Assembly (NCBI GenBank): GCA_004552195.1
Contig: SFPC01000014.1
Coordinates: 1-29,496 of the forward strand
DNA length: 29,496 nt
Direction: 5' to 3'
Origin: Bacteroidales bacterium
Lineage (GTDB): Bacteria; Bacteroidota; Bacteroidia; Bacteroidales; Bacteroidaceae
Below are positions 15,271 to 23,034 of this stretch, piece after piece. Positions within the stretch are counted from its first letter, which is position 1, and the number at the start of each line of letters is the position of its first letter. The notes beneath the pieces are model-generated. The model saw only the letters and a list, made by a program, of their open reading frames with translations, was not told where the DNA came from and did not search any database. The position numbers were made by a program, and so were the translations under genes.

Positions 15271-17685
15271 TTAATTTGGGATCATTACATTTCCACTCTT
15301 CGTGCTACCACTGCCGCCGTTAGCTCCTTGAGTATTTGTCCCTTTGGCAGATGATTCGGATTTTGCAGGTTGGGACTGTTTTTGAGGTTTAGTGGTTTCG
15401 GGCGCAGAGGCAGATTTAATTGACTCCGGAAGTTTTTCTAAATCCTGAAAACTTTGAAAATCATCAGCATGTGCTTGAAAATATTTTTTTACAGCATCGA
15501 TGTCATGATTTATATTCACATCACACAAACAAGCTACATAATCCTTATGTATCTGTTCTAAAGGACTGGCATTAACCATTCCTTTAAATCGGGTATATGG
15601 CCATGTATCTTTCGTTGTCTTCCAATCCAGGATAACAGAAACTACATCATTGTAAGCTTTTATCTTGTCTGCATCCAAACAAAGCGTATCTACATATTCC
15701 GGATGCGCACTAACCAAGCTGTTCAGCTCCTTTACTTCGGCAAAAGTCAGGTCTACTTCTGACAAGCGGGCATACAGGTCCCTCATCTTGGTCTGTTCAT
15801 CATTACCGGTTCCCTGTTCTGAAGGCTGATTGACTTGTGTAGAATCCGTCTGTTGACTCTCCGCTGGGGCCATAGACGGCCGGACAAACCAACCAACGAG
15901 TCCACCCAAAACAAACAACACTGCGAGCAACGATATCAGGACAATCATCCTGTAACGCTCAACGAAACTATATTTCTTGAACTGGTCTTCATCCAAGACG
16001 AAGCCGCGTCTTTTTTTTCTGCCGGGAAGTTGCATTTCATTGGAAAGAGAGGTGATTGACACCTCCTCCTCGAAACTGCCCAAGGTGGTTTTGAGCTTCA
16101 GATGGTAATTTTTTTTGTTACCACCCTCCCATTTGTCTGCCGGGAGTGCAAACGATTTGGAACGCCAAAGCCCATTTTCCTTCTCAAACTTCAATTTCTT
16201 ATAAAGTCGCAGGCCGCTGTCGTCGCCAGAAGGATAGATTTCCACCTTGGCTTCGGTCTTTTTGTCGGACATGCTAAGAAGCGGCAACACTATCCACAAT
16301 TCATCACCCGAAACGGGCTTCTGGTCCACGTGCTCAAACTTCAGCCGGAACGTTTGGCCATTTTCCAACCGCTGTTCCAGGAGTTCCCAGTCGTCACCCG
16401 TATAGGAAAAATGAGGCTCCTCTGATGCTTCGTCGCCTATCAGCTTAAACGATGCAGCAATCAGTTTCCGCTTCACGCCTGCCACCACATATTCTATCTT
16501 TGCAAGCACTTGCGCGATGTCTTTCTCCTTGACACCATCCAACTTCACCGTATAAGTTTTCTCCACGGGCTTCGGCTTCGCCTTGAACAGCACTTTCACC
16601 TTGTCATCGGCTGTTCTTTCAGAAGAAAGTAAGATATAGTCGTCGCCAGTGTATGAACCACTGATTTGGGCAATAATCTCCTCGCCCACCAACCGGAGGG
16701 ATTTTTGTCCGGGCTGCAACTTCTGCACTCCGTTCACGGTACACAGCAACCGTTTGAGCACCTTCTGTTCATCAGCCCTCTCCACGCCTTCGAGTTGCAG
16801 GTGGAGTTCTTTGGTCAAAGGCTGGAGCTGCAAGGTGCAACGCACGGTTTCCTGCTCCATGTCGACCGTCACGCCTGCCGGAGCCGGCTTTCCTTCGCGA
16901 ACAATGGCGCGAAGCGAAAAGGTGATGGGCGTTACCTTGAAGCAGCGCGCATCAAAATCAATTCGGCTCACGGTTACGGGTTGCTCTCCCCAGGGGTCGT
17001 TGGGCCACTGCACCTGCTGATTGTTGACAAAGAGCTGGTATTGCGGCTTGCGCGGAATGTCGGGCAGAGATACTTTTGCCGGGAACAGCCCCTGCTGCGA
17101 CACGATGACTTCTTTGTAGGCTTGCAACTCCGTGTACTGCGTGTCCTGCATGAAGTCGCGCACCCGGTCGGTCAGGAGTAGCACAGGAGTGCTACCCTTC
17201 ATTTGCCGGTAGACCGAACGGCAGGGTTCAAAGGGATATTGGCGGAGTATCTGCTCGAACACTTCCGGCGGACACATCTGTGCCTTATATTGGTATTCAT
17301 CGGCCACGTCGGTGGGCGTCATGTTCTCCCGAAGCATGGTGTGGTACACCTCCATGAGCAAATCATAGGGGTTCTTGCCGTCCATCAGGCGATAACCTTT
17401 GGGCACAGACACGCCCATTTTCAAAAGGCCGTCGCGTGCGGCTCCAAAACTCTTCGCTTTGTTGTGTATCAGGATGTACTGTATGTTATACTCCGTATTG
17501 CGCACCACGAAAAAGTAAGGTACGCCACTCATGCCTTCATAGTCTGTATCGGGCAAGTCGATATAGGCATTGAAAAAGCTATAAATGTCATTATTTCCCC
17601 CGCTGGCCTGCGGATTGCCACTGATTTTCAATGCGGGGATATTGCGTCCTTGGAGGGAAGCTGCCTGTGAATTGATTGCGTTCAT
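15271..17685 (-). CDS. Large bitopic membrane protein with a duplicated cytoplasmic domain
   Basis: This 804-residue protein has no signal peptide. A single helix near 580-601 (MIVLISLLAVLFVLGGLVGWF), preceded by basic RKKRR (557-560 region), places about 575 residues in the cytoplasm and 200 in the periplasm. Two consecutive cytoplasmic domains are repeats of each other (about 292-370 and 376-452). Both run L.LEGV or KLDGV, then V.A or V.GV, then LRLVGEE or FKLIGDE, then SYTGDDY or SYTGDDW, then a strand ending VLFKAK or RLKFE. The periplasmic part ends in a Ser/Gly/Thr/Asn-rich tail. DNA for the periplasmic part is much more AT-rich (about 32% GC over 15421-15540) than the 5' part (55% over 17221-17280). 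No catalytic motif is visible. It is a good candidate for the physical link between the cytoplasmic NTPases and the periplasmic components. Confidence 0.8.
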   Translation of the reverse strand: MNAINSQAASLQGRNIPALKISGNPQASGGNNDIYSFFNAYIDLPDTDYEGMSGVPYFFVVRNTEYNIQYILIHNKAKSFGAARDGLLKMGVSVPKGYRLMDGKNPYDLLMEVYHTMLRENMTPTDVADEYQYKAQMCPPEVFEQILRQYPFEPCRSVYRQMKGSTPVLLLTDRVRDFMQDTQYTELQAYKEVIVSQQGLFPAKVSLPDIPRKPQYQLFVNNQQVQWPNDPWGEQPVTVSRIDFDARCFKVTPITFSLRAIVREGKPAPAGVTVDMEQETVRCTLQLQPLTKELHLQLEGVERADEQKVLKRLLCTVNGVQKLQPGQKSLRLVGEEIIAQISGSYTGDDYILLSSERTADDKVKVLFKAKPKPVEKTYTVKLDGVKEKDIAQVLAKIEYVVAGVKRKLIAASFKLIGDEASEEPHFSYTGDDWELLEQRLENGQTFRLKFEHVDQKPVSGDELWIVLPLLSMSDKKTEAKVEIYPSGDDSGLRLYKKLKFEKENGLWRSKSFALPADKWEGGNKKNYHLKLKTTLGSFEEEVSITSLSNEMQLPGRKKRRGFVLDEDQFKKYSFVERYRMIVLISLLAVLFVLGGLVGWFVRPSMAPAESQQTDSTQVNQPSEQGTGNDEQTKMRDLYARLSEVDLTFAEVKELNSLVSAHPEYVDTLCLDADKIKAYNDVVSVILDWKTTKDTWPYTRFKGMVNASPLEQIHKDYVACLCDVNINHDIDAVKKYFQAHADDFQSFQDLEKLPESIKSASAPETTKPQKQSQPAKSESSAKGTNTQGANGGSGSTKSGNVMIPN

Positions 17686-17719
17686 TGCTTTGACTGAAAA
17701 TGTGGATAGAGAAACTACC

Positions 17720-19756
17720 TTACATCACCGGCTTGGAAATTGCCTGGCAGAAACGGTCCCAAAGGGAGAGACCTCGGCGACTCTGCGTACACTTGGCGAT
17801 GGTATCGACCAGCACATTGGAATCGGTGGGGTCATACTCAAATCCGCCGGGCATGAACTGTCCAAGCGAGAAGGTGAAAAGATGGGGCACCCCATTGAGG
17901 CGTTTGTCGGGATGCTGGTTGATGCCGTAGTGTCGGCAAATATCGGTCAGAATGGCCACCGTGTCGCTGTAACGCTTGCGTATCAGTTTTTCGGCCTTCT
18001 CTTCCCTCTCATACTCATCGCCCAACATATCGGCTTTTGTCACGATGATGTGAATGGCATCCACTCTCTCCATCACCTTTCGGTTGGCTTCGTTCTTCAA
18101 CATGTTGGCCATGGCTTTCAGGGAGTTAGACTGATGGACGGTATATTCGACTGATTGCGTGATAGGCTGCCCGAATTCGTCCAACAAGGGTTTTCCGTTC
18201 GCATCGCGCTGCATCACGTTTTTCTTGACACGCACGGTTTTTGACGTGGGGTCAACAATGAAAAAGAAGACCTTGCGGTTGTCATTGGCCAAGAGCTCCG
18301 GTACGCCTTTACCCATGTCTTCATAGGCTATCGTGTCTTCCCTTCGCGTGGCAATTTTCGTTACAAAATCCTCTCCGGCGAGTTCCACCAGATTGATTTC
18401 GTGTTTCTGTCCCTTTACCTGTATGTCGGCCTGTATGGTGGCCACGAAATTTTCTTTGGTGGCACCGGGCACACAGCCGTATTCGCAGTAGAGATTGAGT
18501 GCGTCAACGTATTTTCCGGCACTCGCCACATTGTCGGGCTGAATACGGGAAGATTTGAGCAAACCCATCAAGACGCAGGTCTTGCCCGTCGACGGCGTGC
18601 CGAAAAGATAGATGTCGGTGCGGCCATCAGCGCAATAAGTCTTGCATTCGTCGGACACCTGTTCCAGCTTGGGCAACACTTCTTTCCAACTCAGGTCTCT
18701 GATTTTGTCAATCGAGCTTTCCGTGGCCACACCCGCACCAATCAGTTGAGATTCGGTAAATATGCCGTAGTAGAGCAGCTTATTCAGCCGGTCAACAGAG
18801 AATTGGTCTTTTTCCTCTTGCATCCTCTCGATTTCGGCAGTCTTCAAGCTGTCGAGCAGTTGGCGGGCTTCAAGGGAAAATGGCGAGGTGGGATGATTGG
18901 TGAGGTAGTTCTGCACTTGGATCAGGTCGTTTGTACCTTTCACATTCAACCACTCAAAATAAGCATTCTGCCCTGATTGCGCATCAGCCACGTGTCGGCC
19001 TTGCGGAAATACCCTTACATAGTCCTGCATGGCCTTCATCACATCGGGTGCATGCTGTACGATGTCCCAAGCCTTGTCATCGGCTTCGGAAGCATGGGTT
19101 TCGATACCGTAGGCACGCCATTTGTTCACGTGTTCGGCGTAGGCGGGAATGTCACCCACCGTTTGGCGGTAAATCAACTGCTGCCACTCGGCCTCTTCCT
19201 GCTGTGCGTAGATGCCCTGCATCTGCCGTTTCAGCACTTCGAGCTGTTGTCGCGCCTCATCCACGTGAGAGAAGGGAAGGCTGACTGACTGCCACTTGTC
19301 GATGAACTGCCTCAACGCCTGCATGGCCTGTTCGGGCTGCGAAGTGCCGGTGGCCAGCTGGAATGTCCGCTGCCAATCGGCTTCGTGTTCCTGCTGCTTC
19401 ACTTCCTGCTGCTTCTGCCGGGCCTCAGCCACGTAGGAGGGATTGAGATCGGCGGTTTGCCAAGCGTCGATGAACTGTTGCAGCATCTGCATGGCTTGCA
19501 GTGACTGCGCAGGGTCGGCCAGCCGGGACAGGAGCGCTTTCCAATCGGCTTCATGCTTGGCTTGCTGTATTTTCAGCTTTTCGGCTTCGAGCACTTGCTT
19601 GATGGCAGCGAGTTTTTCGGCATTTTCGGGTTTCTGCAAAGCCGGAAGTTGGTCGATGGCAACGTTGTGCTGCGTCATCATCTGGATGATTTGCTTGGCC
19701 GAAAGCTGTGGTATGAGGTTATTGAATTGTTGTAACTGCTGAGCTGTAAGACACAT
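17720..19756 (-). CDS. GTPase with N-terminal helical repeats
   Basis: This 678-residue soluble protein has a helical N-terminal half with a repeat of about 56-60 residues. Units start at EADWKALL (69), EADWQRTF (125) and EAEWQQLI (188), each with a later QFID.WQ or HVNKWR phrase, giving a TPR-like solenoid. The C-terminal half is a P-loop NTPase. G1 is GTPSTGKT (386-393), a G3-like VELAGED (457-463) follows, and G4 is TKAD (573-576), so it is a TRAFAC-type GTPase resembling those of bacterial conflict and regulatory operons. In G3 the usual Asp of DxxG is replaced by Glu. There is no membrane segment. It is separated from the upstream four-helix membrane protein gene by 232 bases that hold a terminator-like repeat, and lies 34 bases before the 804-residue gene. 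The GTPase call is good; its biological role is unknown. Confidence 0.82.
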   Translation of the reverse strand: MCLTAQQLQQFNNLIPQLSAKQIIQMMTQHNVAIDQLPALQKPENAEKLAAIKQVLEAEKLKIQQAKHEADWKALLSRLADPAQSLQAMQMLQQFIDAWQTADLNPSYVAEARQKQQEVKQQEHEADWQRTFQLATGTSQPEQAMQALRQFIDKWQSVSLPFSHVDEARQQLEVLKRQMQGIYAQQEEAEWQQLIYRQTVGDIPAYAEHVNKWRAYGIETHASEADDKAWDIVQHAPDVMKAMQDYVRVFPQGRHVADAQSGQNAYFEWLNVKGTNDLIQVQNYLTNHPTSPFSLEARQLLDSLKTAEIERMQEEKDQFSVDRLNKLLYYGIFTESQLIGAGVATESSIDKIRDLSWKEVLPKLEQVSDECKTYCADGRTDIYLFGTPSTGKTCVLMGLLKSSRIQPDNVASAGKYVDALNLYCEYGCVPGATKENFVATIQADIQVKGQKHEINLVELAGEDFVTKIATRREDTIAYEDMGKGVPELLANDNRKVFFFIVDPTSKTVRVKKNVMQRDANGKPLLDEFGQPITQSVEYTVHQSNSLKAMANMLKNEANRKVMERVDAIHIIVTKADMLGDEYEREEKAEKLIRKRYSDTVAILTDICRHYGINQHPDKRLNGVPHLFTFSLGQFMPGGFEYDPTDSNVLVDTIAKCTQSRRGLSLWDRFCQAISKPVM

Positions 19757-19883
19757 AACTGTCTGTATTTGAGGGAAAATATATAGCTGCTGTTGGTAAA
19801 AAGAGATGACGGCCGGGCGTCAGCGGTCAAGGTTGCGCAGAAGGACTTCGAGGAGTTGTTTCCACAAGTCCGCCACTTGGGTG

Positions 19884-19945
19884 AAAAAAGTCCGGGAGTA
19901 GGAAAAAATAATCCGGGAGTAGAAAAAAATAGTCCAGGACTTTTT
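19884..19945 (-). repeat. Tandem A/T-flanked hairpin repeat inside the array, possible attenuator
   Basis: In the 232-base gap between two array genes lie three related units: AGTCCGGGAGTAG, ATAATCCGGGAGTAG, and the 29-base unit 19917-19945 that differs by one base from 9247-9275. On the minus strand AAAAAGTCC near the start can pair with GGACTTTTTT at the end, leaving a U-run as in an intrinsic terminator. It could terminate part of the transcription after the four-helix membrane protein gene. A second small stem, CCGGAAG/CTTCCGG (19981-19987 with 19994-20000), spans the stop codon of that gene. Confidence 0.6.
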
Positions 19946-19988
19946 GCCGTCAAAGCCGCAACGCTGGTTCCGTTTCCTGCCCGGAAGG

Positions 19989-21014
19989 TTAATCTTCCGG
20001 TGTCAGAGGCACTCCGCCCAAGTCCTTGCCGGATTTGCCCAGGGTACGTATCAGCTGCGGACGCATGGCGGCGATGTAGGGTAGCAGGATGAAGAAGTTG
20101 ACCAGCAGGAAAATGAAAAAGCCCGCCAGGTTGAAGGATTGTGCCTTGCCTAACGCCTGCTTAAAGGCGGACGCTTCCAACTGCACTTCGGGTGCTTCAA
20201 AACGATACTGATACATCTTGACCGACTTCGTGATGGACGGATTGGGATGCTTATACATCTCAGCCGACCTCGTGATGGACGGATAGGGATGCTGCGCCGC
20301 AAAAGTTTGGAGCTGGCTTGTCACACTGTCGTAAGCGACCTGCAACTCCCGGGCCCGGGTGGGACGCTCGAAGAACGCGGCTTCTTTGTACGAGTCGTAA
20401 CTGCTGAAATAACGGACAGTCTCGCGCAGGGAGGCAATGGCCGCCGTTTCGCCCTCATAGTAGGCTCGGATGTTGCTATTGTCCAAATGCTCATCACCTC
20501 CGCCGTTCAGATGCTCTTTGATGAAGTTACGCACCTCGCTGGTAGCCAGGTTGTGCTTGCCTGCGTAACCGGCGTTTTGGAGGTTCACCAGTCCCCTTTT
20601 GGTGGTGTTCAACTTTTGGTCGCAGGCGGCCTTGAAATCATTGAACAAGGTATTGACGCGCTCGTGATCCTCCTCCAGCGCAGTGGCAACGGTTTGGCTG
20701 CCGGTCCACTCGGTGTAGACAAATTTGGAAAGGACAGGAAGCATGGCTACCAAAGCCAGACAGACGTAGAGCACAATCAGCATCCATTCCAACACGCGCC
20801 AAAGGGTTTTGTGGAAGGGCTTGGATTTTTTCAACTTGACGGCGCCACAGAGCAACACCAACAGCAGGACATCCACGACCAAGGTGAGGATGACGCTCAT
20901 CGGCAGACTTTCTCCTTCATAGTTCCAGCCCAACACCATCAGGAAGGAGGCGGCAATGAAGGCCAAGGTACACAGAATTTCTGCTACGGAAATTGATTTA
21001 TTATTTGAGGCCAT
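19989..21014 (-). CDS. Four-helix membrane protein with a large soluble loop
   Basis: The 341-residue product has three N-terminal membrane helices (about 11-30, 39-60, 73-93), a soluble helical region of about 200 residues (about 97-295), and a last helix near 296-315 followed by a short charged tail. With the three-helix start the large loop is probably periplasmic, but the topology is uncertain. The loop carries a recent 14-residue tandem duplication (HPYPSITRSAEMYK then HPNPSITKSVKMYQ). No known family was recognised. It lies 55 bases behind the S8 protease gene. Its position between a periplasmic protease and a cytoplasmic GTPase suits a channel, sensor or anchor; this is inference. Confidence 0.75.
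   Translation of the reverse strand: MASNNKSISVAEILCTLAFIAASFLMVLGWNYEGESLPMSVILTLVVDVLLLVLLCGAVKLKKSKPFHKTLWRVLEWMLIVLYVCLALVAMLPVLSKFVYTEWTGSQTVATALEEDHERVNTLFNDFKAACDQKLNTTKRGLVNLQNAGYAGKHNLATSEVRNFIKEHLNGGGDEHLDNSNIRAYYEGETAAIASLRETVRYFSSYDSYKEAAFFERPTRARELQVAYDSVTSQLQTFAAQHPYPSITRSAEMYKHPNPSITKSVKMYQYRFEAPEVQLEASAFKQALGKAQSFNLAGFFIFLLVNFFILLPYIAAMRPQLIRTLGKSGKDLGGVPLTPED
20211..20294 (-). repeat. 42-base in-frame tandem duplication
   Basis: Units 20211-20252 and 20253-20294 match at 36 of 42 positions and encode two near-identical 14-residue segments in the soluble loop of the four-helix membrane protein. The reading frame is kept. Confidence 0.85.
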
Positions 21015-21069
21015 AATCAGCTAAATTAAAGGATATGAATGGTAAGAACGGGAGTGGACCGCGCAGAGG

Positions 21070-23028
21070 TCAGCACGGCATACGGTCCACGCGCTTCACG
21101 TAATACTTTTCGCCATTGGAGAGTGAGAACTCCAACCGTCCGTCAGAAGCTTTGCGAAACTCGTAGCGGGCAGGTACGAAGGTGCCTGCTCGCTGGGTGT
21201 GATCCACGGTCAGCGTGGAGGAAGACCAGCTCACGGCCACGGGAGCGGTGCCACAAGGTTCGCTGCGCTCTTTTATATAATAATGTATGCGTCCGGCATT
21301 CTCCGAGGTGATGTCGAAGAAGATGTACATATACTCTCCGGTCCACTCTCCGGTGAACGCATTGACCACCTTGAGCTTGGCAGTGGTCTGCCATTTACCG
21401 ATAAACTTGGAGTGGTCGCGGAAGAGGTCGTCGGCCTTCACCTGCTTCTGCTTCACGCGCAGCAGGGCGTCCTTTATCTGCAACAAGGGGCCGATGGTGG
21501 TGCAGCCTTCAATGGGCTTGCCCGTTTCCTGGAGTATCTTGATGATTTCGGTGGTAGAGAGTGTGGGGTCAAGGCTCTTCATCAACGCCACGGCTCCGGC
21601 TACGATGGGCGAAGAATAACTGGTGCCGGGCCCGAGGGTATAACGGTTGCCGGGCACTGCGCCGAGTATGTCAACGCCGGGGGCTGAAATAGTGGAACAC
21701 TCCTGCTGGTACTGCGGCAGGTTGCCGAAGTTGGAGAACGATGCCTTGTGGAGCCGGCGGTCAAGGGCCGACACGCGGATGGTGGTGGCGTCGCGCTTCG
21801 AGGGGTCGATGGATGCCAGGATATTATTGTTGCCTGCTGCCCAGACAATGGTAACGCCGCGCTCCTCGGCCATATCGAATATGAATTCCCACACGTTTTC
21901 TTCATCCTTGAAGGCATTTTTGGCCATTTCCACCTGCGTTTCTACCGGCAGCTGGGCCGCCTCGGGTGGCAAGTTCATTCCGGCAGAAACATTGATGACG
22001 CTTGCACCCTGGTAGATGGCATAGAGTATGCCGTAGACCATGGTCATGGACGTGAACTGGTGGCCCATGCTCACAGGCATATACTTACATTTGGGCGCAA
22101 TGCCGGCGGCACCGTTGCCGTTGTTGAGGTTGGCCAATGCCATCGACGAAACGCAAGAACCGTGGAAGAAGCAGGGATTGTTTTCGGGCAATCCCGGCTC
22201 AGGAGCCACATTGCGGTTGCGCCGCTTCACACTAAACGGCGAAACGATGCGTGAAGAATAGAGGTCGGGGTGGCGGAGGTCGAAATAAGAGTCGACAACG
22301 GCGAGCACCACATCCTCGGAGCCCTGCGTGATGTCCCATGCTTCAAACGCCTGAATGGGCCGGAAGTACCACGAAGCGTCGGCATCGCGGAAGGCAGGGT
22401 CGTTCGGCGTGGCGGAAAGCGGCCCCAGCAGGCCCTCGCGGAAGGCGCGGAAGGAAATGTCCGTAATCTTTTGCGGCAACTCGCGGACCACGCGGTCGCA
22501 ACTGCCCTCCGGCACCTGTATCTGGATGAGTTTGGTGAGGGGGTCGTAGAAGATTACCTTGTACTCGTCGCCGGGATAGTGCTGCTTGAACTCTTCAGCC
22601 CAGCGACGGAAGGTTTCGTCGCCGGCATCGGAGTCGAGGATGACGTTGACGCGGTTGTTGACCATCTCACGCCCTGTGATGGAGTCGCGTTCTATCTGAT
22701 CGTCGCTCACAGGTGGCAGATAATTGTCGTCGGGAGGCGGCAAATTAGGTCCGGGGTTATCGATGTTGTTGTCCGGAAGCGGTTCGTCGGCACCGGGTAT
22801 ACTATCAGGCACGGCAACTATACTGTCGGCCGGTACATCTATTGGCTGCGGGTCTGGCAACTCAGCACCATTCCCGCATGAACGGAAAAAACTGAGCAAG
22901 AGTATCAGCAGGCCGAGTGCGAACAGGAAGAGCAGGGTGCGCCACAGGCAGCCCCAGGCACCCCAAGGCGGCAGAAAGGAAGCACCATCCCGACCGCGGG
23001 ACCGAAGTTGGAAAATGATTTTTTTCAT
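21070..23028 (-). CDS. Membrane-anchored subtilisin-like (S8) serine protease
   Basis: This 652-residue protein has one membrane helix (about 29-48) after a basic N-terminus, then a Pro/Asp-rich linker (55-110), a region like a subtilisin propeptide (about 112-200) and an S8 catalytic domain (about 207-530). All active-site residues are present: Asp246 in VVDSYFDLRHPDL, His289 in FFHGSCVSS, the oxyanion Asn400 in WAAGNN and Ser470 in GTSYSSP. A C-terminal domain of about 100 residues (GKWQTTAKLKVV onwards) is beta-rich and could be lipocalin-like. The protease should face the periplasm, tethered to the inner membrane. It starts 55 bases before the four-helix membrane protein gene and 6 bases after the SrfC-like gene, so it is tightly linked to the SrfB/SrfC pair. 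Its substrate is unknown; other products of the array are obvious candidates. Confidence 0.93.
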   Translation of the reverse strand: MKKIIFQLRSRGRDGASFLPPWGAWGCLWRTLLFLFALGLLILLLSFFRSCGNGAELPDPQPIDVPADSIVAVPDSIPGADEPLPDNNIDNPGPNLPPPDDNYLPPVSDDQIERDSITGREMVNNRVNVILDSDAGDETFRRWAEEFKQHYPGDEYKVIFYDPLTKLIQIQVPEGSCDRVVRELPQKITDISFRAFREGLLGPLSATPNDPAFRDADASWYFRPIQAFEAWDITQGSEDVVLAVVDSYFDLRHPDLYSSRIVSPFSVKRRNRNVAPEPGLPENNPCFFHGSCVSSMALANLNNGNGAAGIAPKCKYMPVSMGHQFTSMTMVYGILYAIYQGASVINVSAGMNLPPEAAQLPVETQVEMAKNAFKDEENVWEFIFDMAEERGVTIVWAAGNNNILASIDPSKRDATTIRVSALDRRLHKASFSNFGNLPQYQQECSTISAPGVDILGAVPGNRYTLGPGTSYSSPIVAGAVALMKSLDPTLSTTEIIKILQETGKPIEGCTTIGPLLQIKDALLRVKQKQVKADDLFRDHSKFIGKWQTTAKLKVVNAFTGEWTGEYMYIFFDITSENAGRIHYYIKERSEPCGTAPVAVSWSSSTLTVDHTQRAGTFVPARYEFRKASDGRLEFSLSNGEKYYVKRVDRMPC

Positions 23029-23034
23029 CGTATG

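Noticed and set aside
19678..19953. A 91-codon frame with three PGLFF-type repeats
   Set aside because: The peptide repeats arise from the tandem AGTCCGGGAGTAG-type DNA units, and the frame overlaps the start of the solenoid-GTPase gene; it is not a credible gene.
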